DNA of 24,063 nucleotides from NCBI GenBank assembly GCA_020025425.1, contig JAHHSD010000027.1, forward strand, positions 1-24,063. The letters run 5' to 3'. Position numbers and translations under genes: made by a program. The notes beneath the pieces were generated by a model. That model worked only from the letters and a program-made list of their open reading frames with translations. It was not told the origin of the DNA and did not search any database. Within the stretch, counting starts at the first letter, position 1. Each line of letters starts with the position of its first letter. Origin of the DNA: Oscillospiraceae bacterium. GTDB taxonomy: Bacteria > Bacillota > Clostridia > Oscillospirales > Oscillospiraceae. Positions 8,176-14,854 of this stretch are shown here, one piece after another.

Positions 8176-8222
8176 AAAAGGAGCGATGCCGGTCCTGCAA
8201 GGGGCCGCGCGTCGCTCCTTTT
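8176..8222. terminator. Bidirectional terminator between TRAP operon and spoIIR
   Basis: An 11-bp stem (8176-8186 with 8212-8222) encloses a 25-base GC-rich loop that can fold further. Runs of A and T at its two ends provide a U-tract in both directions. It separates the two convergent genes ending at 8118 and 8238. Confidence 0.75.
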
Positions 8223-8237
8223 ATTGCCGGAACCGGG

Positions 8238-8852
8238 TCAGTTCCGGTGGACCAGAGCATCCCACAGCTCCAGAGCCTTGAATTTCAGCACACAGCCCTG
8301 ATTCTTCCGGGTCATCAGATCGGCCTGCTTTTGGGAGAAGCACCCAGCCTGGACGGCCTCGTCCATTGTCTCGGAGGCCGCCCCCAGGCACAGGGGCGGG
8401 AAGGCCACGCACCACCAGTTGCGGCCCTCCCCCTCCCCGATGACCACCCGGAGAGCGGTGTAGTCCCCGGCCGGCAGGGCAAAATCCCCGTACTCCTTGG
8501 TGGGGAACCAGCACTCCTCCAGCCGGGCGGAGACGGCGAGGTCCTCTCCCTGGGCATCGAGGACGGCCTGGCCCGCCTGCTCCAGTTCAGGCAGGTGATC
8601 CGCCAGGATGGCCAGGGCGTCAGCCCGGGTGATGTCGCTGGGGTACAGCTCCTGGGCCTGAGCCAGGACCTGGTCCCGGACCGCCAGCTTGACGGCCTGG
8701 TCGTGGTCGCTGTCCGAATTGGCGATGACATGGAGCCGGACCACCTGGTCGGCCAGCTCCTGCTGCTCCTCACCCAGCCAGCAGCCCAGCAGAAGGGAAC
8801 AAAGCACCCCAAAGATCAGGGCCACCTCCCAGCGTTTCAACTTACGGTCCAT
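8238..8852 (-). CDS. spoIIR: Stage II sporulation protein R
   Basis: The 204-residue protein is the forespore signal that crosses into the intermembrane space and triggers SpoIIGA to cut pro-sigma-E. It has one N-terminal membrane segment/signal (VALIFGVLCSLLLGCWL, about 9-25). The family hallmark VVRLHVIANSDSDHDQAVKLAVRD follows near 35-58. The C-terminal half carries GRNWWCVAFPPLCLG, the other conserved block. A longer open frame exists upstream, but the ATG at 8852 has AGAGGA eight bases before it and starts the usual short cytoplasmic stub. A sigma-F-type promoter lies 26 bases upstream of the start, as expected for this gene. Confidence 0.93.
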   Translation of the reverse strand: MDRKLKRWEVALIFGVLCSLLLGCWLGEEQQELADQVVRLHVIANSDSDHDQAVKLAVRDQVLAQAQELYPSDITRADALAILADHLPELEQAGQAVLDAQGEDLAVSARLEECWFPTKEYGDFALPAGDYTALRVVIGEGEGRNWWCVAFPPLCLGAASETMDEAVQAGCFSQKQADLMTRKNQGCVLKFKALELWDALVHRN

Positions 8853-8884
8853 CTCGTCACGTCCTCTCTCGATGTTGTGACAGG

Positions 8885-8913
8885 AGTATGGACCGTTTTT
8901 CCATAGCTTAAAC
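8885..8913 (-). promoter_or_regulatory. Candidate sigma-F promoter of spoIIR
   Basis: On the - strand GTTTA (8909-8913) and GTCCATACT (8885-8893) are separated by 15 bases. The known sigma-F pattern is GYWTA, about 15 bases, then GG..A.A.T. The only mismatch is the second G. The expected start near 8878 would give a 26-base leader holding the ribosome site. No sigma-A-like pair was seen in the same interval. Confidence 0.6.
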
Positions 8914-8935
8914 CATTTGGTGGAAAGATGTACAG

Positions 8936-8981
8936 AAAAACACCCGGACAAGCTGTGTGTACAGCAGATCCGGGTGTTTTT
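8936..8981. terminator. Terminator of the lrp-to-ispE operon (bidirectional shape)
   Basis: A 13-bp stem (8936-8948 with 8969-8981) rich in G-C next to A/T runs encloses a 20-base loop with a small inner CTGT/ACAG stem. It lies 30 bases after the ispE stop on the - strand and before the spoIIR promoter, so spoIIR is insulated from the operon upstream. Confidence 0.8.
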
Positions 8982-9010
8982 TAGAACAACGGGGAGAGAA
9001 ATGTGGAAAA

Positions 9011-9877
9011 TCAGGTCCAGATGGGATCGGCCGTCTGAACCAGCAAGACGTCCGAATAGTCCACAGCCAAAGCGGCACGCGCAGCCTCGGCGTCGCTGCG
9101 CTGGGTAAAGAGACCAAAGGCGGTGGGGCCGGTGCCGCTCATGGTGGCGCCCAGAGCGCCGAAGTGGATGAGGGTCTGCTTGATCTCGGTCACTTGGACG
9201 GCCTGACGGGCGGGGAGTACGTCCTCAAACACGTTGTACATGCGCCGGGCCACGCCGGGCAGATCGCCCTGCTGCAAGGCGGCGAGCATGCCGCTGGTGT
9301 CGGGGTGGTGGTGCAGCTTCACGCTGTCCACCCGGCCAAAGAGCTCGGGGGTAGAGATGGAGAAATCCGGTTTGCACACCACCACAAAGCATTTGGGCAG
9401 GGTGGGGAGAGGGGTCAGCAGCTCACCGCGGCCCTCGGCCAGGGCGGTCCCGCCCAGCACACAGTAGGGGACGTCTGCCCCCACTGCTTCACCCACCTGT
9501 GCCAGCTGTGCAGGGGAGAAGGGCAGGCCCTCCTGCTGGTTGAGACCGCGCAGGACGGCGGCTGCGTCTGTGCTGCCCCCGGCCATCCCGGCACAGACCG
9601 GGATCCGCTTCTGGATCCGAATGTCCAGAGGGGGGGCGGAGCGGCCCAGCGCCTGGTAGAAGCAGCGGGCGGCCTTGGCGGCCAGGTTCTGATCTCCATT
9701 GGGCAGGAAGGAGAAATTGCAGCGCACCTGGGTCCGCTCCCCCTGGCTGGGGTGGATGGTCAGGTTGTCCGCCAGGGTGATGGACTGCATGACCATCCGC
9801 AGGTCATGGTAGCCGTCCGGCCGGCAGCCCAGCACGTCCAGGGTCAGATTCAATTTTGCGTGAGCGAGCAGCTCCAT
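9011..9877 (-). CDS. ispE: 4-diphosphocytidyl-2-C-methyl-D-erythritol kinase
   Basis: The 288-residue GHMP kinase phosphorylates 4-diphosphocytidyl-2-C-methylerythritol with ATP, the fourth step of the non-mevalonate isoprenoid pathway, in the cytoplasm. Seen in the sequence are the start motif AHAKLNLTLDV with the catalytic-site lysine (K8), and the ATP-binding loop VCAGMAGGSTDAAA (93-107). The catalytic Asp is in GADVPYCVLGG (D135), and a C-terminal MSGTGPTAFGLF motif is present. The length is normal. The ATG at 9877 has GGAGGAGG upstream. It is the last gene of the - strand operon, 23 bases after the DUF1015 gene. No other isoprenoid gene is in the window. Confidence 0.95.
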   Translation of the reverse strand: MELLAHAKLNLTLDVLGCRPDGYHDLRMVMQSITLADNLTIHPSQGERTQVRCNFSFLPNGDQNLAAKAARCFYQALGRSAPPLDIRIQKRIPVCAGMAGGSTDAAAVLRGLNQQEGLPFSPAQLAQVGEAVGADVPYCVLGGTALAEGRGELLTPLPTLPKCFVVVCKPDFSISTPELFGRVDSVKLHHHPDTSGMLAALQQGDLPGVARRMYNVFEDVLPARQAVQVTEIKQTLIHFGALGATMSGTGPTAFGLFTQRSDAEAARAALAVDYSDVLLVQTADPIWT

Positions 9878-9900
9878 GAGGGTTCCTCCTCCGTGAACAC

Positions 9901-11193
9901 TTACCGCCGGATCCGGCGGCCCTCCAGGTAATAGCGCTTGTCCTGGGCCTCGCCCATAGAGAAGGTCTTGCGGGGCAGCACTCCGTCGTGGATCACGGTG
10001 GGGAAGAGCTGTTCCTTTTCCATGGGAGGCAGCAGGAAGGCGATGCTGTTGGGGCGGGAGGCCAGCTCCCGGGCCACGTCTGCACCGTGGATGTAGTCGA
10101 TGGCGGCTTCGCTGTGCTCCTCCAGCCAGTCGTCCAGGAACTGCTGGAGGGTGGCCACGGGCAGCAGGGTCTGGGGATCGGGGATGGTGACACAGCCCTC
10201 TGTGCGGCCATAGGAGTAGGAGAGGGTGTGTCCGGCGCCGGGACCGGCGTGTGCGCCGGGGAAGGCGGCCGTCAGGTCGCGGAGCAGAGCCTCGGGGTCC
10301 AGGCCGGTGAGCAGACGGTGGATGGGCTCGAACTGCATGGAGTCCTCATGGAGGTTGACCAGCTCCACAAGGGCAAAGCGGGAGGGGAGGTCAGGCCACT
10401 GGTCGGGGTGGGTCAGCTTCTTGCGCCGCTCATAGCACTCCTTGGCGGTGGCCAGGGAGTGATTTCCGTCGCCGGCGGCAAAAAGCATGACGGGCTGATC
10501 CTCCGTCAGGTTGTATTTTGCGTGGAAGGCGGCGGGGTCCGCCAGGACCTGGAGGGCCCGGCCCACCTGGGCCATCTGCTCCTGGGTGAGCAGCCAGCCG
10601 CAGATATGTCCGCCGTTTTCCATAAGGTCAAAGTCATAGAGCTTGGTCATGGCGTCGGTCTGGTCGGAGAGGGGCTCGATCACTGTGCGGTCCCGGTCGT
10701 CCGTCAGCAGCATGACATGGGGCAGCTCAACGGGGGCGTTTTTCCGCACGGCCACCCGGGGCGGGATGCGGGAAATCACCGTTCCCTCGGTGGCCCGGAT
10801 CATGGCGGAGGCTCCGGGCTCATAGTCGTACTGTTCCAGATCCACCATACCCACAAGACCCCGGCGCAGCGCACCGCTGCTGAGGGTGCGCTCCACATAG
10901 ATCAGGCTGGCGGGATATTCAGCAAACACGTCATCCCGGAGATAGCGGGACATGGTGTTGGTGATCTCCATAATGTCAGTTTCGATGCTGGGGCCGTCCA
11001 AACAGCTCTCGGGCAGAATGAGACGCAGGGTAGAGGGGGCCTTTTGGCCTACCCGATCCTCCACACGCTGCCAATATTCGGGCTGGGAGGTGTACTGGTC
11101 GCAGGCGACCACTGACCACAGACTGAGATCGCAGTTTTGGGGCAGCAGGATATCAGCCGGACGGAAGGGAAGGTTTTTAAATTCATCGCTCAT
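9901..11193 (-). CDS. DUF1015 family protein (SerA/SerC-associated family)
   Basis: The 430-residue cytoplasmic protein has the features of DUF1015: an N-terminal FRPADILLPQN-like opening, SVVACDQYTSQPEYW near residue 27, and the central FAAGDGNHSLATAK motif near 235. From general knowledge, this family is often encoded beside phosphoserine aminotransferase and phosphoglycerate dehydrogenase genes in clostridia. Its biochemical activity is not settled. Here the next gene upstream is a ThrH phosphoserine phosphatase homologue, which again points to serine metabolism. The start is the ATG at 11193, with only a weak GGAAAG site; the 46-base gap to thrH and absence of a terminator argue for cotranscription. 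The length is typical. Confidence 0.85.
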   Translation of the reverse strand: MSDEFKNLPFRPADILLPQNCDLSLWSVVACDQYTSQPEYWQRVEDRVGQKAPSTLRLILPESCLDGPSIETDIMEITNTMSRYLRDDVFAEYPASLIYVERTLSSGALRRGLVGMVDLEQYDYEPGASAMIRATEGTVISRIPPRVAVRKNAPVELPHVMLLTDDRDRTVIEPLSDQTDAMTKLYDFDLMENGGHICGWLLTQEQMAQVGRALQVLADPAAFHAKYNLTEDQPVMLFAAGDGNHSLATAKECYERRKKLTHPDQWPDLPSRFALVELVNLHEDSMQFEPIHRLLTGLDPEALLRDLTAAFPGAHAGPGAGHTLSYSYGRTEGCVTIPDPQTLLPVATLQQFLDDWLEEHSEAAIDYIHGADVARELASRPNSIAFLLPPMEKEQLFPTVIHDGVLPRKTFSMGEAQDKRYYLEGRRIRR

Positions 11194-11239
11194 AGTCGAT
11201 CACACAACTTTCCAATACAATCTGGATGTCCCGAGAGAC

Positions 11240-11842
11240 TCAGTCCATCGCGCCCTTGATGGCGGCCAGCAGGTCGTCAAAGGACTCGTAGGCGGGGAGC
11301 TGGGGGTAGTCAGCCTTGATCTGGTCGGTGCTCTTGAAGAGGAAACCGGCCTTGCTGGCCTGGATCATGCCCAGGTCGTTGAAGCTGTCACCGGCGGCAA
11401 TGGTATCGAAGCCCATGGATTGCAGGGCCTTGACCGTGGTCAGCTTGGACTGGGGGCAGCGCATCCGGAAGCCGGTGATCTCGCCGCTGGGGGCCACCTC
11501 CAGGGTGTTGCAGAAAATGGTGGGGCGGCCCAGCTTCTCCATCAGGGGGCTGGCAAACTGCTCAAAGGTGTCACTGAGGATGATGACCTGGGTAAAGGAC
11601 CGCAGCTCATCCAAAAACTCCTTGGCGCCGGGCAGGGGGTCGATCTTGGCGATGGTCTCCTGGATCTCCTTCAGGCCCAGACCGTGCTCCTTCAGGATGC
11701 CCAGACGCCAGTTCATCAGCTTATCATAATCAGGCTCGTCCCGGGTGGTGCGCTTGAGCTCGGGGATCCCGCTGGCCTGGGCAAATGCGATCCAGATCTC
11801 GGGGACCAGCACACCCTCCATATCCAAACAGGTAACATACAT
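11240..11842 (-). CDS. thrH: ThrH-like phosphoserine phosphatase / homoserine phosphotransferase
   Basis: The 200-residue HAD-superfamily enzyme closely follows ThrH of Pseudomonas. It begins with the nucleophile motif CLDMEGVLVPEIWIAFA (D7, with E9 in place of the usual second Asp), a ThrH hallmark. Motif II is VIILSDTF (about 90) and motif IV AAGDSFNDLGM (about 155). ThrH removes phosphate from phosphoserine and can pass it to homoserine. A TTG two codons earlier is too close to GGAGGA; the ATG at 11842 is eight bases from it and is preferred. It sits 31 bases after the aminotransferase gene and before the DUF1015 gene. This suggests an amino-acid operon feeding serine or threonine. Confidence 0.88.
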   Translation of the reverse strand: MYVTCLDMEGVLVPEIWIAFAQASGIPELKRTTRDEPDYDKLMNWRLGILKEHGLGLKEIQETIAKIDPLPGAKEFLDELRSFTQVIILSDTFEQFASPLMEKLGRPTIFCNTLEVAPSGEITGFRMRCPQSKLTTVKALQSMGFDTIAAGDSFNDLGMIQASKAGFLFKSTDQIKADYPQLPAYESFDDLLAAIKGAMD

Positions 11843-11873
11843 AATCAAATTCCTCCAATTCTAAGTTTGGGGA

Positions 11874-13055
11874 TTAACCCTGCTTCCGGCACAGATTGCA
11901 CAGGAAGTTATCCATACGGTTGAGGGCCTCGGCGATGTCCTTCATGGACGAGGCGTAGCAGGCGCGGACATAGCCCTCGCCGCCGGGGCCGAAGGCGGGG
12001 CCGGGGATGACGGCCACATGCTCCTCCATCAGGAAACGGTTGCAGAACTCCTCGGAGCTCAGGCCGGTGGACTTGATGCAGGGGAACACATAAAAGGCGC
12101 CCTTAGGCTCGAAGCAGTCCAGACCGATCCGGTTCAGGTTTTCCACCAAATAGCGGCGGCGGCCGTCGTACTCCTCCCGCATGTGCTCGATGTCCTTGTC
12201 CCCGTTGCGCATGGCCTCGATGGAGGCGTACTGGCTGGTGGTGGGGGCGGACATGATGCCGAACTGATGCAGCTTGGTCATGGCGGCGATGATCTCCCGG
12301 GGGCCGGCGGCATAGCCCATGCGCCAGCCGGTCATGGCGTGGCTCTTGGAGAAGCCGTTGATCACGATGGTGCGGTCCACCATGTTGGTCAGGTTGGCCA
12401 TGGAGACGTGGCGCTGGCCGTAGGTCAGCTCGGCGTAGATCTCATCGGAGAGCACCATGATATTGGTCTCCTCCAGCACCTCGGCCAGGGCCTCCAGGTC
12501 CTTGCGCTCCATGATGCCGCCGGTGGGGTTGGAGGGGAAGGGGAGGACCAGCACCTTGGTCTTGGGGGTGATGGCGGCGCGCAGCTCATCGGGGGTCAGG
12601 CGGAACTGGTTCTCGGCCTTCAGCTCCACATAGACGGGGACGCCGCCGGCCATCTCGGTCAGAGGGCCGTAGCAGACAAAGGAGGGGGTGGGGATGATGA
12701 CCTCGTCTCCCGGGTTGAGCATGACCCGCAGGGCCAGGTCGATGCCCTCGCTGCCGCCCACCGTGACCAGGATCTGACCGTTGTGGTCGTAGTGCAGGTC
12801 AAAGCGGCGGTTCAGGTAGCTGGAGATCTCCCGGCGCAGCTCGCTCAGACCGGCGTTGGAGGTGTACTTGGTGTGTCCGCGCTCCAGGGAGTAGATGCCC
12901 GCATCCCGGATATGCCAGGGAGTGACGAAGTCCGGCTCGCCGATGCCCAGAGAGATGGCGTCCTTCATCTCCTCCAAAATGTCAAAAAAGCGGCGGATAC
13001 CGGAGGGCTGGATATTCTGGATTTTCTGTGAAATGATCTGATCGTAATTCATCAT
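11874..13055 (-). CDS. Class I/II PLP-dependent aminotransferase (second copy of fold in window)
   Basis: The 393-residue enzyme has full fold-type I marks: LGIGEPDF near 36-43, NPTGG at 176, the cofactor-binding Asp in SDEIY (D204), the Schiff-base lysine K237 in GFSKSHAMTGWRMGY, and a C-terminal YVRACYA Arg. It resembles the aspartate/aromatic (PatA/AspC-like) subgroup of Firmicutes. The gene overlaps the lrp stop by four bases (ATGA), so the two are translationally coupled. The regulator probably responds to the amino acid or oxo-acid this enzyme handles. With ThrH and DUF1015 downstream, a role in a serine/alanine/aromatic transamination step is possible. The exact substrate is unknown. 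Confidence 0.9.
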   Translation of the reverse strand: MMNYDQIISQKIQNIQPSGIRRFFDILEEMKDAISLGIGEPDFVTPWHIRDAGIYSLERGHTKYTSNAGLSELRREISSYLNRRFDLHYDHNGQILVTVGGSEGIDLALRVMLNPGDEVIIPTPSFVCYGPLTEMAGGVPVYVELKAENQFRLTPDELRAAITPKTKVLVLPFPSNPTGGIMERKDLEALAEVLEETNIMVLSDEIYAELTYGQRHVSMANLTNMVDRTIVINGFSKSHAMTGWRMGYAAGPREIIAAMTKLHQFGIMSAPTTSQYASIEAMRNGDKDIEHMREEYDGRRRYLVENLNRIGLDCFEPKGAFYVFPCIKSTGLSSEEFCNRFLMEEHVAVIPGPAFGPGGEGYVRACYASSMKDIAEALNRMDNFLCNLCRKQG

Positions 13056-13531
13056 ACGTACATTAACTCCCTTTCTTCCTGGATACGGGGGCGGAAAATC
13101 AGATGCTTCTCCTTATATTTTCTCAAAATAAAGTGGGTGGCGGTGCCGGTGACGCCCTGGATGGTGGACAGGCGCTCGCCGACGAACTGGGCCACCTCCC
13201 GCAGGGTGCGCCCGGAGATGATGACAGCCAGATCAAAGTCGCCGCTCATCAGATACATGCTCTCGACCTCGTCATACTGGTAGATGCGCTCGGCAATGCG
13301 GTCGAAGCCGTCAATGGACTGGGGGGTGACCTTCACTTCGATGAGGGCGGTCACGGTCTCGCGTTTGGCGCGGTCCCAGTCAATGATGGCGCGGTAGCCC
13401 AGAACGATCCCTTCCTCTTCCAGACGGGAGATCTCTGCTTTGGCCTCTTCCTGTGTCATGCCGGACTGTGCGGCCAGCTGTTCAATGGTCTGAGTGCAGT
13501 CACGTTCCAAGAGTTCCAACAATGTGTTCAT
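13052..13531 (-). CDS. Lrp/AsnC-family transcriptional regulator
   Basis: The 159-residue protein has an N-terminal winged helix-turn-helix (about 1-60, with TIEQLAAQSGMTQEEAKAEI and RLEEEGIVLGYRAI). A RAM/AsnC effector domain follows (about 63-150, with YLMSGDFDLAVIISG). Such proteins form octamers or hexadecamers and switch amino-acid genes when an amino acid binds. The open frame extends upstream, but the ATG at 13531 has AAAGGAGA seven bases before it. It is the first gene of the operon and overlaps the aminotransferase by four bases. A 13-bp palindrome covers its own -10 box, which fits autoregulation, though binding is not shown. Confidence 0.92.
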   Translation of the reverse strand: MNTLLELLERDCTQTIEQLAAQSGMTQEEAKAEISRLEEEGIVLGYRAIIDWDRAKRETVTALIEVKVTPQSIDGFDRIAERIYQYDEVESMYLMSGDFDLAVIISGRTLREVAQFVGERLSTIQGVTGTATHFILRKYKEKHLIFRPRIQEERELMYV

Positions 13532-13632
13532 GAAAAGATCTCCTTTCAGATTACCCGGCAGAGCCGGGGAAGATTGATCGTCCAAAACCATAACTATGGA
13601 TTTCAGGTGTCAGCGTAAAAAAAGTTAGATAA

Positions 13633-13645
13633 AGTATATTATACT
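13633..13645. promoter_or_regulatory. Palindrome over the lrp -10 box, possible autoregulatory operator
   Basis: AGTATA and TATACT form a perfect 6-bp inverted repeat around a single T and cover the -10 hexamer. Lrp-type regulators often bind AT-rich palindromes at their own promoter. The site may also be chance in an AT-rich promoter. Confidence 0.4.
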
Positions 13646-13665
13646 ATAATTCTGAAAAAATGCAA
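13638..13665 (-). promoter_or_regulatory. Sigma-A promoter of the lrp-aminotransferase-thrH-DUF1015-ispE operon
   Basis: On the - strand TTGCAT (13660-13665) and a perfect TATAAT (13638-13643) are 16 bases apart. Transcription would start near 13631, about 100 bases before the lrp ATG. No other clear promoter or terminator was found in the - strand gaps down to 8981. Confidence 0.65.
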
Positions 13666-14010
13666 TGCCGGAGCTGGCTGACCAGTATCTGTCAGCCAAG
13701 TGCCGAAATGCCGCCCAAAGAAAAAAGGCGCTTTCTGGAAATGGTGGTGTACATTTGCAGCGGTATGCATTATAATGTCATTTACAAGGGGAGCATCAAA
13801 GGAAGGATCAGGCTTCTCTCGATGGAATTCGTCAATGTTTCAAAGTCCAGTGTGCTATGATAGTGCCTGCAAGGATCGATACCGCTAAGGTTGATGTGTA
13901 CGATTATTTTTGGAGAAAGACTGGGACAGCGTCCCGCTTCTTTATTCCAGTATGAGAAATATGAGTAAGAAAGCAGGAGACACCCGCTTGCGCGGTGTCG
14001 AAATCATGAT
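13666..14010. other. 345-base stretch without a confident gene, upstream of the Enzyme I N-domain gene
   Basis: No open frame here has both a ribosome site and family resemblance. It holds a + strand promoter-like pair, TGTACA and TATAAT with 17 bases between (13749-13777). At 13913-13942 there is a hairpin built on GGGAC-AGC-GTCCC followed by GCTTCTTTATT, a weak terminator shape. A second hairpin, GACACC/GGTGTC, follows at 13979-13999, just before the next gene. Composition is AT-richer than the neighbouring genes. It could be a long leader, a small RNA of about 160 bases, or decayed sequence. Confidence 0.45.
13749..13777 (+). promoter_or_regulatory. Candidate sigma-A promoter facing the Enzyme I N-domain gene
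   Basis: TGTACA (13749-13754, four of six) and a perfect TATAAT (13772-13777) are 17 bases apart. It is the only good + strand pair in the gap and would give a leader of about 227 bases to the ATG at 14011, or a short RNA ending near 13942. Confidence 0.4.
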
Positions 14011-14772
14011 ATGAAGGTTTTGATTGGACAATCCATATCCAGAAAGGTTGTGACAGGGAGGCTGCAATTTTGTATCCGGCCCCCCCGATTGCTCTCGACA
14101 TTTTCCTCGCTGTCGTCTGCCGCAGAGATCAGGCGATTCGATGAGGCGAGGAAGGAGTCGATCCGGCAATTTAACGAGCAGTATAGAATGGCGAAGGAGC
14201 TGGTGGGAGAAGATTACGCCAGCATTTTCAGCATTTACGCCATGATCGCCGAGGACTGGAACTACCAGGAGACGGTGACTGCATTCATCCGGACCCAGGA
14301 GGTGACAGCGGAGTACGCTGTGCTGAAGGCCGGAGAGAGCTATGCCAGGATTTTTTCCGCCATGGCAGACGAGTACATGAGCGCCAGAGCGGCCGATGTC
14401 CGCAATGTGGCAAACCACCTGATCAACGTTCTGATCGAGTATGAGGAGCCCAGGCTGCGGGGACAGGAGCCGACGATCCTGGTGGACGACGGGTTCAGCC
14501 CGGAGCGGGTGCTGTTTCTGGACCGGGAGTGGATCGTGGGGGTGGTGGCCCGGCAGGGCAACGCCAGGAGCCACGCCGCAGAGCTGGCCCGCGCGCTGGG
14601 TATCCCGGGAATCGTCCGGGTTTCCCAGGAGGAGCTGTCCCCGGAGTGGGACGGCCACATGGCCGTTCTGAATGGCGGCGAGAACAAGCTGATCATAGAC
14701 CCCACGCCTGCAGCGCTGGGACGGCCGGGATGGGAGCCCCGGATCCTACACCAGGCCCCCGCGCTGGTGTAA
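14011..14772 (+). CDS. Stand-alone N-terminal domain of PTS Enzyme I (PEP-utilising N-domain protein)
   Basis: The 253-residue protein matches only the first half of phosphoenolpyruvate-protein phosphotransferase (usual length about 570). The opening GQSISRKVVTG parallels the GxxxSxGxxxG start of Enzyme I. Residues ~40-145 form the helical HPr-binding subdomain, including DEYMSARAADVRNVANHL, a well-conserved block. The phospho-histidine is kept at H188, close to H189 of E. coli Enzyme I, in GNARSHAAELARALGIP. The usual GG-TSH is altered to GNARSH. The chain stops after LIIDPTP, where the N-domain ends, so the PEP-binding barrel is missing. A strong terminator follows at once. It cannot make phospho-enzyme from PEP alone, but could exchange phosphate with HPr or act as a decoy. 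A decayed copy is also possible. The ATG at 14011 has a poor ribosome site. Confidence 0.8.
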   Translation: MKVLIGQSISRKVVTGRLQFCIRPPRLLSTFSSLSSAAEIRRFDEARKESIRQFNEQYRMAKELVGEDYASIFSIYAMIAEDWNYQETVTAFIRTQEVTAEYAVLKAGESYARIFSAMADEYMSARAADVRNVANHLINVLIEYEEPRLRGQEPTILVDDGFSPERVLFLDREWIVGVVARQGNARSHAAELARALGIPGIVRVSQEELSPEWDGHMAVLNGGENKLIIDPTPAALGRPGWEPRILHQAPALV

Positions 14773-14787
14773 CAATCACTGTAAAAC

Positions 14788-14827
14788 AAAAGCACTTGAC
14801 ACGATTTCTCGTGCCAAGTGCTTTTTT
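14788..14827. terminator. Bidirectional terminator between the Enzyme I N-domain gene and clpB
   Basis: A 17-bp stem (14788-14804 with 14809-14825) with one A-C mismatch and a TTTC loop is followed by T-runs on both strands. It ends the + strand gene 15 bases after its stop and the - strand clpB about 28 bases after its stop. Confidence 0.9.
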
Positions 14828-14854
14828 GCTGCCTGGAGGAATAACGTCGAACAG

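Noticed and set aside
13660..13860. 66-codon + strand open frame upstream of the Enzyme I N-domain gene
   Set aside because: It starts inside the lrp promoter without a ribosome site, contains a promoter-like pair, and has no recognisable motif.
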